The notes under the pieces are model-generated. The model was not told the DNA's origin and ran no database searches. It worked only from the letters and a program-made list of their open reading frames with translations. Below are positions 25,333-32,546 of a DNA stretch of 53,486 nt, in pieces. Both the position numbers and the translations under genes were made by a program. The DNA is from Patescibacteria group bacterium. Its GTDB lineage: Bacteria; Patescibacteriota; Doudnabacteria; UBA920. Numbering within the stretch: the stretch's first letter is position 1; each line of letters starts with the position of its first letter. The stretch covers positions 1 through 53,486 of the forward strand of contig JAMDAY010000035.1 of assembly GCA_023484515.1 (NCBI GenBank). Reading direction: 5' to 3'.

Positions 25333-26943
25333 ATGGCCCAAGATTTAGCAACCCAAACCCAAACAACACCACCGCCTACAACTTTTAAGTTAGGCGATGG
25401 CAGCGAATATGACATTAACGGCGCGCAGGTTAAGCCGGCAGGATCCGCGCCGGATTTTAAAGTAACCCCGCCTGCGTCTTTTGATGCTAACACGGTTAAG
25501 AATGCTTTTGATCCAAACGCGCCAACTGTGGCAGATATTAGGAATACTCTTACCACTAAACAAAGTGCAATTGATACTAGCTTGCAGCGCGTGTTAGATT
25601 ATTTTACCCCTACGGCGGAAGAAACTTCGGCCGCTACTAATGTGGCAAAGTTAAAAGGCGAAGCAGCCCAAATTCAGGAAGATACCCAAAATACAATTGC
25701 GCAGGAAGGGCAAAATCCGGTTTTAACGGCCGTAAATACCGCTAAGCAGTATGAAACCCAAAGGCAAGGACAATACAAATTAAACAGCAAAAATATAGAA
25801 CTGCAAACTGCTTTGGATGTGTTAGGAAATTTGCAGACTTCCCGGCAGGCGAAACTGGATGCTGCCAAATTTGTGTATGATGCAAGTAAAAATGACCTTG
25901 CCGACACAATTAATATTTATAAGGCATTGGCACCTGAAAGCATTGGAACACAGGTAGATCAGGTTACGGGTAATGTTTATGTCATGACTAAAAATCCTTT
26001 GACAGGGCAAGTAACCACGCAAAAAGCCGGGAATATCGGACCTTCTAAAACCTATCAATCAACTAAAATCGATGTGGATGAAAATACTGGTGACACTGTA
26101 TTTTATGGGGTTAAACCCGATGGCAGCATTGAAACAAAAATTTTGTCTAAAGGCACAGGACCAACGAACATCCAATATACCACGCAGGATGTCGGCGGCC
26201 GCGTGGTCAGGTTTGGATTTGATAAATCCGGCAAAATGGTTAGCCGACAAGATTTGGGATCTTCTTCTTCCGGCGCGGGAAGTATGGTATCGCCTATGGA
26301 TTTGGTGGCCTATGCACAGCAATACGCTTCTAATGGTCAAATTCCTACTGGACTGCCAAAAGGAACGTTTGGTGTAGTTTCTGATATTGCCAAATCATTA
26401 CCTAAACCAGCAGGCACTTTGGTTAATAGCAATACAGGTATAGCGCCAGATGGAATTTCTTCCACACAAAAGGATGGTATAACCGCGCTTTACGATTTGC
26501 AAAAGAAATTAGATCAGGCAAAAGGGTTATTTAGTCAAATGTCCACTGGCGTTTTGGCAGGAACTTTTTCATGGATACATCCATCTGATACGCGGCAGGC
26601 TTACGCCACCTTGCAGGGTGAAATTACCGATTTATTGGCTAGAGCCAGAACCGGCGCGGCGATCACCGCTTACGAAGAAAAACAATATAGCGATAAATTG
26701 CCCGGATGGTGGAACAAGACTTTGTGGCTTGGCGGTGAAGGGGAAAATAAAATTGACAATCTTAAATCATCGCTTGCAGGCAAACTAGATTCAACATTAA
26801 AAATTAATGGGTTATCTATCTACGGATATTCCAAAATCAAATTATCTGATGGCAAGGAATACACTGTTGGGGATGTCCTTTCCAATGCTCAAGGCCAGCA
26901 GGCCCGGGTAAATCCGGATGGATCCTTAACCCCCCTTAACTAA
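25333..26943 (+). CDS. Large virion-associated (ejection-type) protein
   Basis: A 536-residue, mostly helical protein with a Pro/Thr-rich N-terminus, a coiled-coil middle (TSAATNVAKLKGEAAQIQED), and a C-terminal stretch LLARARTGAAITAYEEKQY with DKLPGWW. Such LxARxGAAI-type segments occur in internal virion or ejection proteins. It follows the tail genes and precedes another long helical protein. Assignment is by composition and context. Confidence 0.5.
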   Translation: MAQDLATQTQTTPPPTTFKLGDGSEYDINGAQVKPAGSAPDFKVTPPASFDANTVKNAFDPNAPTVADIRNTLTTKQSAIDTSLQRVLDYFTPTAEETSAATNVAKLKGEAAQIQEDTQNTIAQEGQNPVLTAVNTAKQYETQRQGQYKLNSKNIELQTALDVLGNLQTSRQAKLDAAKFVYDASKNDLADTINIYKALAPESIGTQVDQVTGNVYVMTKNPLTGQVTTQKAGNIGPSKTYQSTKIDVDENTGDTVFYGVKPDGSIETKILSKGTGPTNIQYTTQDVGGRVVRFGFDKSGKMVSRQDLGSSSSGAGSMVSPMDLVAYAQQYASNGQIPTGLPKGTFGVVSDIAKSLPKPAGTLVNSNTGIAPDGISSTQKDGITALYDLQKKLDQAKGLFSQMSTGVLAGTFSWIHPSDTRQAYATLQGEITDLLARARTGAAITAYEEKQYSDKLPGWWNKTLWLGGEGENKIDNLKSSLAGKLDSTLKINGLSIYGYSKIKLSDGKEYTVGDVLSNAQGQQARVNPDGSLTPLN

Positions 26944-26944
26944 T

Positions 26945-28855
26945 ATGTCGATATCACTTGAACAATTTTCACAGGGTAAGCCGGTAACAGTAACCGGCAA
27001 TCAATCCCAAGAATTAGAGGCCAAACAAAATTCCGATGGCAAGGGCTTTTTCAACAAAGTTGGATCGGCTATTGTTGATTATGGTAAGCGTGTTGGTCAG
27101 GACTATTATAAAGGCGCTGAAAATATTGTTAGGGATATTAATTTGGCAGGACAGGGAAAGCAAAATCCGCTTTCGGCAGGACTTCAAACAGCCGGTGAAT
27201 TTGCCAAAGCCGTATTTGCGCCGATAACTGAAGCTATTGCCCCGGCGGTAGAATTTAGCGCAGATAAATTGTCCAATGACAAAACATTCCAAAAAATCGC
27301 AAACAGTAAAGTTGGCGATACCATTGTGAATGCTGAAAGCGAAATTGGAACAAAATATAAAACATGGGCCGAACAGCATCCGGAAGCAGCTCGTAATTTG
27401 GAAGCTTCGGTTAATATTGGCTTATTATTAGCAGGAGAAAAACCCGGTAATAAGTTATTTGAGTCAGCAAAGCAAGGAGTTAAAACCGGCGTTGGCGGTA
27501 TAATGCCACCGCCCGGCGGTGGTGCGCCACCTGCGGTTAGAGGTGCTGTCGATGCCGTAGCGGAAGCAGCGGCAAAAATACCCGGCACCGAACCAATTGC
27601 CAATGCTGCATCTAGCGTAGGACGAACAGTTAAAAACGTAGCGGAAAAAGTTGTTGATACTGTCCAAGAAGCCAATGCAAAAGCTAATAGAATTAAAATT
27701 TTACCCCCGGCGGAACAAAACGCGGTTAGATCAGGTTTTAGTGAACAGGTAGTTAATTTTTTGCATTCAGCTACCCCGGAAGATAAATCTGCCTTTCAAA
27801 AAATGTTTGATATTGCCGAAAAGAAAGCAACGGATTTGCGATTAAATACGCAGCCGCTTGAAGTCGCCGGACAAAATATACTGAACCAATTAGTGTTGCC
27901 AGTTTCCAGTAAAATTAAAGACTTGTCTTATAAGGTTGGCCAGATAGTAAATAAAATGCCAACTGAAGCAATTGATATAACTCCAGAGGCTCAACAGTTT
28001 TTTGATATGTTAGCTAAGAAAGGTATAGAGATAACTGGTGAAGGAAAATTGTTGGAAAATCTAGCAGAAAAAGTTATAGATGGCAAAGGATCAGCTTTAA
28101 AAGAAACTGCGGGCAAACTTGTAAATACAGGGGAAGTGCCTAGTCCCGATATGAAGTTTTACCAAATGATGTATGACTTATTAGAACCGGATAAAAATGG
28201 ACAAGTTTTAAGGACCCCACAGAAATTACATGCATTTAGGGAAAGAGTATTTGAGGAATTAAATCTTGCTAAAGCACGGCAAGAAACTTTTTCCGGTGGT
28301 TTAGAGCAGGCAGCAGAAAAATTTAGAGGTTTGTTAATGAAACCCTTGCGTAATTTGGATGAAAATTATTTTAGGTATAGCAAACAAATGGCGCAGTCCA
28401 TACCACCCTTGATGAATTTTGTGAAGCTAATTGGTTATAAAGGAAATTTGGACGGAATAGGTGCTAAAACCTTGCGTGCTGGCGAGGTAGCAGCAAGGAT
28501 TCTTGGTAATGCCGCGGACCGTCCATTATCAACTTTAAGTGATCTACAGAAGGTTGTTGAAAACGTAATTGGTAAAAAAATAGCAATGAACCTTACCGAT
28601 CAGATTAAGTTTGCAGATATGCTAGAAAACTTATTTGGCACTGCACAAACAAGAAGCCTACGCGGTCAAGTCGGACGCGCAGGCATGGATGTTGCTATGG
28701 AAACCGCCGGGGCGATGGGTGATGCGGCATCAGGCGATCTTAGGGGTGTATTGGCTAGGACACTTAAAGCGGTTTTAGGTAAAGGCGATAAGGAACAGAT
28801 TAAAGCTTTGAAGGAATTATTGGATACATTAGTTAATGAAGATGTGCCGTTTTAG
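26945..28855 (+). CDS. Large helical virion/ejection-type protein
   Basis: A 636-residue, Ala/Lys-rich, largely helical protein. A hydrophobic Ala-rich region around 75-90 (AGEFAKAVFAPITEAIAPAV) and a proline-glycine patch GVGGIMPPPGGGAPPAVRG at about 180-200 are the visible landmarks. It starts 2 bases after the preceding gene. The length, helical makeup and position at the end of the virion block suggest an internal/ejected protein. No motif gives an enzymatic function. Confidence 0.5.
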   Translation: MSISLEQFSQGKPVTVTGNQSQELEAKQNSDGKGFFNKVGSAIVDYGKRVGQDYYKGAENIVRDINLAGQGKQNPLSAGLQTAGEFAKAVFAPITEAIAPAVEFSADKLSNDKTFQKIANSKVGDTIVNAESEIGTKYKTWAEQHPEAARNLEASVNIGLLLAGEKPGNKLFESAKQGVKTGVGGIMPPPGGGAPPAVRGAVDAVAEAAAKIPGTEPIANAASSVGRTVKNVAEKVVDTVQEANAKANRIKILPPAEQNAVRSGFSEQVVNFLHSATPEDKSAFQKMFDIAEKKATDLRLNTQPLEVAGQNILNQLVLPVSSKIKDLSYKVGQIVNKMPTEAIDITPEAQQFFDMLAKKGIEITGEGKLLENLAEKVIDGKGSALKETAGKLVNTGEVPSPDMKFYQMMYDLLEPDKNGQVLRTPQKLHAFRERVFEELNLAKARQETFSGGLEQAAEKFRGLLMKPLRNLDENYFRYSKQMAQSIPPLMNFVKLIGYKGNLDGIGAKTLRAGEVAARILGNAADRPLSTLSDLQKVVENVIGKKIAMNLTDQIKFADMLENLFGTAQTRSLRGQVGRAGMDVAMETAGAMGDAASGDLRGVLARTLKAVLGKGDKEQIKALKELLDTLVNEDVPF

Positions 28856-29136
28856 ACAACGCCATTATAAATTATAGCGACAAAAAATATTATTGCCAAA
28901 ACAGCACCGGTGGAATACAACACTGCTTTACGATGTTTAAGATAAAAAGTCCTTATTATATTTATTGGTTTAATAAAAAATAAGGTAATAATATTTGTCA
29001 ATAATTTCCATAGCATCTTTAAAAACTTATACATCCCTATTAAAGATAAAGAAGATATTACTAGAAACCCGGCTAAAATATAGTCCCAAAAAAGAAATAT
29101 TATCAGGGCTATTAGTATTGCAATAAGAAAGATCAT
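28852..29136 (-). CDS. Three-helix small membrane protein
   Basis: A 94-residue, very hydrophobic protein with three predicted membrane helices: 1-37 (two tight segments), 45-57 and 72-92, joined by a basic loop (KPINIIRTFYLKHRK). It is the last of three small membrane-protein genes on the minus strand, and its stop overlaps the stop region of the convergent virion gene. Opposite orientation to all virion genes suggests expression in the lysogen. No family recognised. Confidence 0.6.
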   Translation of the reverse strand: MIFLIAILIALIIFLFWDYILAGFLVISSLSLIGMYKFLKMLWKLLTNIITLFFIKPINIIRTFYLKHRKAVLYSTGAVLAIIFFVAIIYNGVV

Positions 29137-29140
29137 AAAT

Positions 29141-29281
29141 TTAATTAATTTTTTTAATTTTACGATAAATCATTCCAAAAGGTATGACTAAAAGTATATA
29201 CAAAGGAATCAAAATTAAATAAGTAAATAATGCTACTGGTATAGCCCAAAATATATAATTTAAAATAAGTTTTAGTCTCAT
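29141..29281 (-). CDS. 46-residue membrane peptide
   Basis: A short ORF, MRLKLILNYIFWAIPVAL followed by FTYLILIPLYILLVIPFGM and a basic tail YRKIKKIN. It starts exactly one base after the stop of the upstream minus-strand gene and lies four bases before the next one. Two close membrane segments and a Lys/Arg-rich end fit the positive-inside rule. It is a small integral membrane protein of unknown role, probably translated as part of the three-gene operon. Confidence 0.6.
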   Translation of the reverse strand: MRLKLILNYIFWAIPVALFTYLILIPLYILLVIPFGMIYRKIKKIN

Positions 29282-29527
29282 TTATTTAAGCCATTCCCAA
29301 ATTAAATTCCAAAATCGATTTCGGCCACTGTTCCAATAGGCAATATCCCGAATATAAAACATTATTGGTAATACAAATCCAAGAATTAAACCATTAATAA
29401 TATAAGATCCATCACGTGTAATTATTGCCATAGTAAAACCCAAAAATCCGAAGACCACAACCATACTAAAAAGAAAACCTAAAAACTCTTTTACAACTTC
29501 CCTGAATTTAACTTCATCTTTATCCAT
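29282..29527 (-). CDS. Two-helix small membrane protein, first gene of moron operon
   Basis: An 81-residue protein: polar N-terminus MDKDEVKFREVVKEF, two hydrophobic segments (about 15-35 and 43-59), then an Arg/Trp-rich tail (NSGRNRFWNLIWEWLK). It begins only 10 bases after a strong -10 box, so its mRNA is probably leaderless. Operon and orientation point to a prophage gene active in the lysogen, such as superinfection exclusion at the membrane. Function is inference. Confidence 0.6.
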   Translation of the reverse strand: MDKDEVKFREVVKEFLGFLFSMVVVFGFLGFTMAIITRDGSYIINGLILGFVLPIMFYIRDIAYWNSGRNRFWNLIWEWLK

Positions 29528-29537
29528 AGATAAGCCA

Positions 29538-29566
29538 GTTATAGCAGAAAATATTTATTTTGTCAA
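29538..29566 (-). promoter_or_regulatory. Promoter of the small membrane-protein operon
   Basis: On the minus strand, TTGACA (29566-29561), 17 bases, TATAAC (29543-29538), then 10 bases to the ATG at 29527. Near-consensus and almost certainly leaderless. A stem-loop upstream insulates it. Confidence 0.75.
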
Positions 29567-29583
29567 ACCAAAATAAAAACGCC

Positions 29584-29613
29584 GCGGGGGTGCCTAACTC
29601 TCTGCACCCCCGC
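29584..29613 (-). terminator. Stem-loop insulating the moron promoter
   Basis: A perfect 10-bp stem GCGGGGGTGC/GCACCCCCGC with a 10-base loop. On the minus strand it is followed by GGCGTTTTTATTTT, so it looks like a terminator for leftward transcripts. It protects the moron promoter from readthrough. No T-run on the plus side. Confidence 0.6.
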
Positions 29614-29639
29614 TAAAACTAATCATTAACATAAATCAA

Positions 29640-29777
29640 ATGTGGCAAAAATATTGCATTGATGGATTCCATTTTTGGTTTCTGCACCACCACTTGATTC
29701 TGACGGCAATCAGCATAATTGCTGGCGCGTGGACAGAAAAGCGCTTTGGCTGGTGGGGATTTTTATTCAACAAATAA
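29640..29777 (+). CDS. 45-residue membrane peptide (lysis region)
   Basis: A short ORF, MWQKYCIDGFHFWFLHHHLI and LTAISIIAGAWTEKRFGWWG. It has one hydrophobic segment flanked by His and Arg/Trp residues. Lying directly before a two-helix protein and the endolysin, it may belong to the lysis cassette (holin or antiholin type). Start at ATG 29640, stop TAA 29775-29777. No clear ribosome-binding site. Confidence 0.45.
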   Translation: MWQKYCIDGFHFWFLHHHLILTAISIIAGAWTEKRFGWWGFLFNK

Positions 29778-29796
29778 AAATTTAAATTAGAACGCT

Positions 29797-29985
29797 ATGG
29801 ATTCTCAAAAACAAAATGAGATCATGCGATGGGTGAGCTTTGTAATTGTTTCTATCTTACTGCTTATTGCCGGATTCAAAAATTTGAAGGACAATCAGCC
29901 GTATGATAAAACCCTGACAACCCTATTTTTGGTCGTAACCGGCTTTGCGTGGGGGGCAAACCTGTGGCGTTTTTTCAAAAAATAA
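29797..29985 (+). CDS. Holin-like two-helix membrane protein
   Basis: A 62-residue protein with two hydrophobic segments (VSFVIVSILLLIAGFKNL and TLFLVVTGFAWGANLWRFF) and a basic C-terminus (FFKK). This layout and its position immediately before the endolysin are typical of class II-like holins. It would permeabilise the inner membrane at lysis. A second candidate lies at 30984. Confidence 0.55.
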   Translation: MDSQKQNEIMRWVSFVIVSILLLIAGFKNLKDNQPYDKTLTTLFLVVTGFAWGANLWRFFKK

Positions 29986-29989
29986 ATAT

Positions 29990-30982
29990 ATGGATATAAA
30001 ACCAATTATAGAAAAAATATATCCGGAAGGATCCGCAGGCGGCCAGTGCGGCGATTTTGCGCATAAGCTGATAGATTTCCCTTCCATTGGCGATAGTTAC
30101 AGCCAAAAGAAGAAATCGGTTCAGCAATACGGCATTTTGCGCGATTACGTGGGTAACAAATTCCGCCGCGGGGATGTTGTCATAACTGACGAAGGCACTT
30201 TTTTGGGTATTGGATCCGGTCACGTGGCAACAATTTTAGATCCGAAAACTTTGGCCGTGGTGGAAAGCAACTACTTCAAAGATGGTAAAGTGCATTACGG
30301 CCGCAAGGTCCAGCCAAACAGGATCTACGGGGTGATTCGCGGGGCGTATAAGTTTCCGCTAGATTTGCCAAAACTGCTGACGTTAAAAATTTGCTTGCTG
30401 ATGAATTATAAAAAGCCGTGGGGTGCTGTGTATCCCGAAATGCTGCAAGAGTGGTTTTATGAAAATTCCAATCGGACCGTGAAGCTCGAGATCTTTCCGC
30501 TATACACAAACTTCACGGGTATAACTGACCAGGCCAACTACAAGGCCGAAGGGGTAAACGGTCCAAATAATTATTACTTTTATAACGTGCCTTCCCGGGA
30601 ATGGCTAAAGGATACGGTCATGCCGCTGCGCTTTGCCAGCGACAACCAACTGCCGGATCTGACCATCCTGTGCGTATCGAAGCAGGATTGGCGCGGATCG
30701 GTATTCAACGCGGACGGCGCCGCGGAAATTGGCTACTACTACGCCGGCGATGACATGGTGGTGTTGCAGGTGGACGAAGGCGATGTCAGTATGTTCCATT
30801 ACGGCCTGCCGGCGTTCGTCGATTATCTGATCCATGAAATGTCGCACTGGCTTTACGACAAGGCTTTGGACTACAGCCAGCAAGCCGGCACGGACCGCAC
30901 GCACTACTACTATCAGTTGAATCAGATGGACAAGATTTTTAATGATATTAATTTAAAACAATTAATGGTAAACAAAAATTAG
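29990..30982 (+). CDS. Two-domain endolysin: CHAP amidase/peptidase plus HExxH metallopeptidase
   Basis: A 330-residue protein. The N-terminal CHAP domain has GGQCGDFAHKL (nucleophile C20), GSGHVATI (H78) and VVESNYF (E92, N94), the Cys-His-Asn triad. The C-terminal part carries HEMSHWLYDKALD (H282, E283, H286), the HExxH zinc-metallopeptidase motif. Start 29990 is preferred to 29945 because it matches the CHAP start. It degrades peptidoglycan at lysis; the second domain may cleave cross-bridges or a surface protein. It sits between two holin-like genes. Confidence 0.8.
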   Translation: MDIKPIIEKIYPEGSAGGQCGDFAHKLIDFPSIGDSYSQKKKSVQQYGILRDYVGNKFRRGDVVITDEGTFLGIGSGHVATILDPKTLAVVESNYFKDGKVHYGRKVQPNRIYGVIRGAYKFPLDLPKLLTLKICLLMNYKKPWGAVYPEMLQEWFYENSNRTVKLEIFPLYTNFTGITDQANYKAEGVNGPNNYYFYNVPSREWLKDTVMPLRFASDNQLPDLTILCVSKQDWRGSVFNADGAAEIGYYYAGDDMVVLQVDEGDVSMFHYGLPAFVDYLIHEMSHWLYDKALDYSQQAGTDRTHYYYQLNQMDKIFNDINLKQLMVNKN

Positions 30983-30983
30983 T

Positions 30984-31169
30984 ATGGATATACTAACATC
31001 TGCCAGCAAAACGGTGTTTGTCTTGATGGCTTTGGCAACCATCGCAGGTTTGTTTTTAGGGAAGATCGATCCTAAAGACTTTATGATTTTGGCATCAATG
31101 GCTTTTTCCTTCTACTTCGCTTACAAGGGGTCTTCCGCGCCAAATGAACCGCCATTCGCGGGAAAATAG
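30984..31169 (+). CDS. Holin-like small membrane protein
   Basis: A 61-residue protein with two hydrophobic segments (KTVFVLMALATIAGLFLG and DFMILASMAFSFYFAYKG) and a short polar tail (SSAPNEPPFAGK). It begins one base after the endolysin stop. This is the second holin candidate, possibly holin and antiholin together with the 29797 protein. Confidence 0.55.
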   Translation: MDILTSASKTVFVLMALATIAGLFLGKIDPKDFMILASMAFSFYFAYKGSSAPNEPPFAGK

Positions 31170-31176
31170 CTTTTGT

Positions 31177-31234
31177 GATATAATACCCATAGATTCACGG
31201 AAAGACCGAAATCGTATTGATTTCGGTCTTTTTT
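31177..31234 (+). promoter_or_regulatory. Late promoter-leader-terminator module 3
   Basis: An extended -10 TGATATAAT (31177-31184) without a clear -35, then the shared leader AGATTCACGGAAAGACCG (31191-31208). It is directly followed by a perfect 10-bp hairpin GACCGAAATC/GATTTCGGTC (31204-31228, loop GTATT) and TTTTTT (31229-31234). A transcript from this promoter would be terminated after about 45 bases unless an antitermination factor acts. It precedes the second lysis gene. Confidence 0.7.
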
Positions 31235-31357
31235 CTATTAACTCATGCTAGGTTTTGGAGGGTTTGGAGGGGCCTAAATTGAGATAGTGGGGATTATATC
31301 AAAAATTTCAAATTCTGGCCGCTGCTTTGGCTACTGGCAATACTGGCTGCACTGATT

Positions 31358-31888
31358 ATGCTGATCCCAAATTCCGCGGCTGAAACAAATTCACATGACC
31401 AAATTGGCAACGAAACAAATAACCAAGCTGCTGCATTTACTGGCCCGGTCCTGCCGGCGGGATTTGCCGTGCCAAAAACAGTTCCAAAAGATAAAGGCCC
31501 GGGTGTGGCAACGGATCTTAAATCGCCTGCGGGGGATGCCGCGGTTGTCCGGGAATACCTTGAAGCTGCCGGCAGTCCGCTTGCACCATACGCGGACCAG
31601 ATCGCGCAGTCTGACTTTTGGGCCGTGCTTATCGGAATCTGCACGATCGAGCAATACGGCTGCACGAAAGCGCCTGATTGGAATTATTGGGGGATGATGC
31701 TGCCCGGCGGCGGCCTGCGGAAATTTGAATCCGCGGAAGAAGCTATCGCCTTCATGGATGCCTACTTTATCCGGCTCTACGAATCCAGAAAAACGGTGGA
31801 ATCGCTGCGCGGCTACTACTGTGCTTCCGCCTGCACTAATTGGGAACCAACGGTTGTCAGGGTAAAACGCCTGTTAGAAAGCAAATAA
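31358..31888 (+). CDS. Putative lysozyme/glucosaminidase-like lysis protein
   Basis: A 176-residue secreted or membrane-anchored protein. The ATG at 31358 lies in mid-helix: the same frame is open from 31283 and reads KFWPLLWLLAILAALIMLIPN, a signal-anchor with no in-frame canonical start. The soluble part has YGCTKAPDWNYWGMM and CASACTNWEPTV, resembling lysozyme-superfamily hydrolases. Expression from module 3 and neighbouring lysis genes support peptidoglycan hydrolysis, but the catalytic acid is not obvious. The start should be re-examined. Confidence 0.5.
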   Translation: MLIPNSAAETNSHDQIGNETNNQAAAFTGPVLPAGFAVPKTVPKDKGPGVATDLKSPAGDAAVVREYLEAAGSPLAPYADQIAQSDFWAVLIGICTIEQYGCTKAPDWNYWGMMLPGGGLRKFESAEEAIAFMDAYFIRLYESRKTVESLRGYYCASACTNWEPTVVRVKRLLESK

Positions 31889-31908
31889 AAACTTCATAGG
31901 AGGAAGTT

Positions 31909-32181
31909 ATGACGCATTGCCACGTGTGCCATTTAACGGTTGCGCCATTTGACCCGGAACGGGTGCAAAAGGGCATCCATGTCTATCACCGGCCGTGCCT
32001 GCGCAAGCAGGACCAAAAAGAGGAAGACGAACGCCGGCAGCGCGAACGGCTGCTGCTGTCCAAAAAGATCCGCGTTTTGAAGGCTGACCATGATGCCTAC
32101 AACCGGCTGTTTGCCAACGCAGCCAGTTTGGATCAGTGCATACAGATCCTAAAACGCGACTGGTGGCCGCAGTGCCAATAA
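31909..32181 (+). CDS. Zinc-binding small protein
   Basis: A 90-residue protein starting MTHCHVCHLTVAPFD, with CxxC at 4-7 and HRPC near 27-30, a CCHC-type zinc site. The C-terminal half is charged and helical (EEDERRQRERLLLSKKIR). A strong AGGAGG about 8 bases upstream fixes the start. No family recognised; it may bind nucleic acid or stabilise another lysis-region protein. Confidence 0.55.
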   Translation: MTHCHVCHLTVAPFDPERVQKGIHVYHRPCLRKQDQKEEDERRQRERLLLSKKIRVLKADHDAYNRLFANAASLDQCIQILKRDWWPQCQ

Positions 32182-32186
32182 CAGCA

Positions 32187-32221
32187 AGAAGCGCCGGCCG
32201 TCTTTCGGGCTTGGCGCTTCT
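32187..32221 (+). terminator. Stem-loop after the zinc-protein gene
   Basis: AGAAGCGCC/GGCGCTTCT (32187-32195 with 32213-32221), with an inner GGCC/GGGC region in the loop, followed by CTCTTTGG. T-run is weak, so termination may be incomplete. Confidence 0.5.
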
Positions 32222-32301
32222 CTCTTTGGTGGTTATTACATCACCGCAGAATGCTCAAATGGACATATATGTGAAATATTAGACGTTTGACAAATAAACT
32301 C

Positions 32302-32329
32302 TTGACAAAGCGAAAAATCGGTATAGAAT
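32302..32329 (+). promoter_or_regulatory. Promoter ahead of the structured integrase leader
   Basis: TTGACA (32302-32307), 16 bases, TAGAAT (32324-32329). A second TTGACA lies 15 bases upstream (32287). Transcription from here would produce the structured RNA at 32336-32540. Confidence 0.6.
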
Positions 32330-32335
32330 AAAAGC

Positions 32336-32540
32336 AAATCATTAATCGTTGATCCGAAAGGATTCTTCCCGTAAGGGAATGACGCTAACAACGATTTTGT
32401 GCTATACTAAGCGCGTAAAAGGTCCAACGCTTTTTACACCGTTTGTAGTGCATCCCTATAGGGACGTTCTACGCCCTTTGTCCGCGAAAGCGGGGTAAAG
32501 GAACGCACAAATCCCCGTTGATTAGCGTCACGGGGATTTT
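32336..32540 (+). ncRNA. Highly structured leader RNA of the integrase gene
   Basis: About 205 bases, without a gene, full of stems. An outer 8-bp stem AATCGTTG/CAACGATT (32344-32351 with 32389-32396) encloses two GNRA-loop hairpins: ATCC-GAAA-GGAT (32352-32363) and TTCCC-GTAA-GGGAA (32366-32379). Further on: GTAAAA/TTTTAC, TCCC-TATA-GGGA, and CCGC-GAAA-GCGG (32482-32493). The last hairpin, AATCCCCGT/ACGGGGATT (32510-32538), ends in TTTT seven bases before the integrase ATG and resembles a terminator. Suggests a riboswitch-like attenuator or a noncoding RNA; no known class is recognised. Confidence 0.5.
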
Positions 32541-32546
32541 GTGTAT

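Noticed and set aside
29584-29613. Terminator for a plus-strand gene
   Set aside because: No T-run on the plus side and no plus-strand gene ends there; it fits the minus strand instead.
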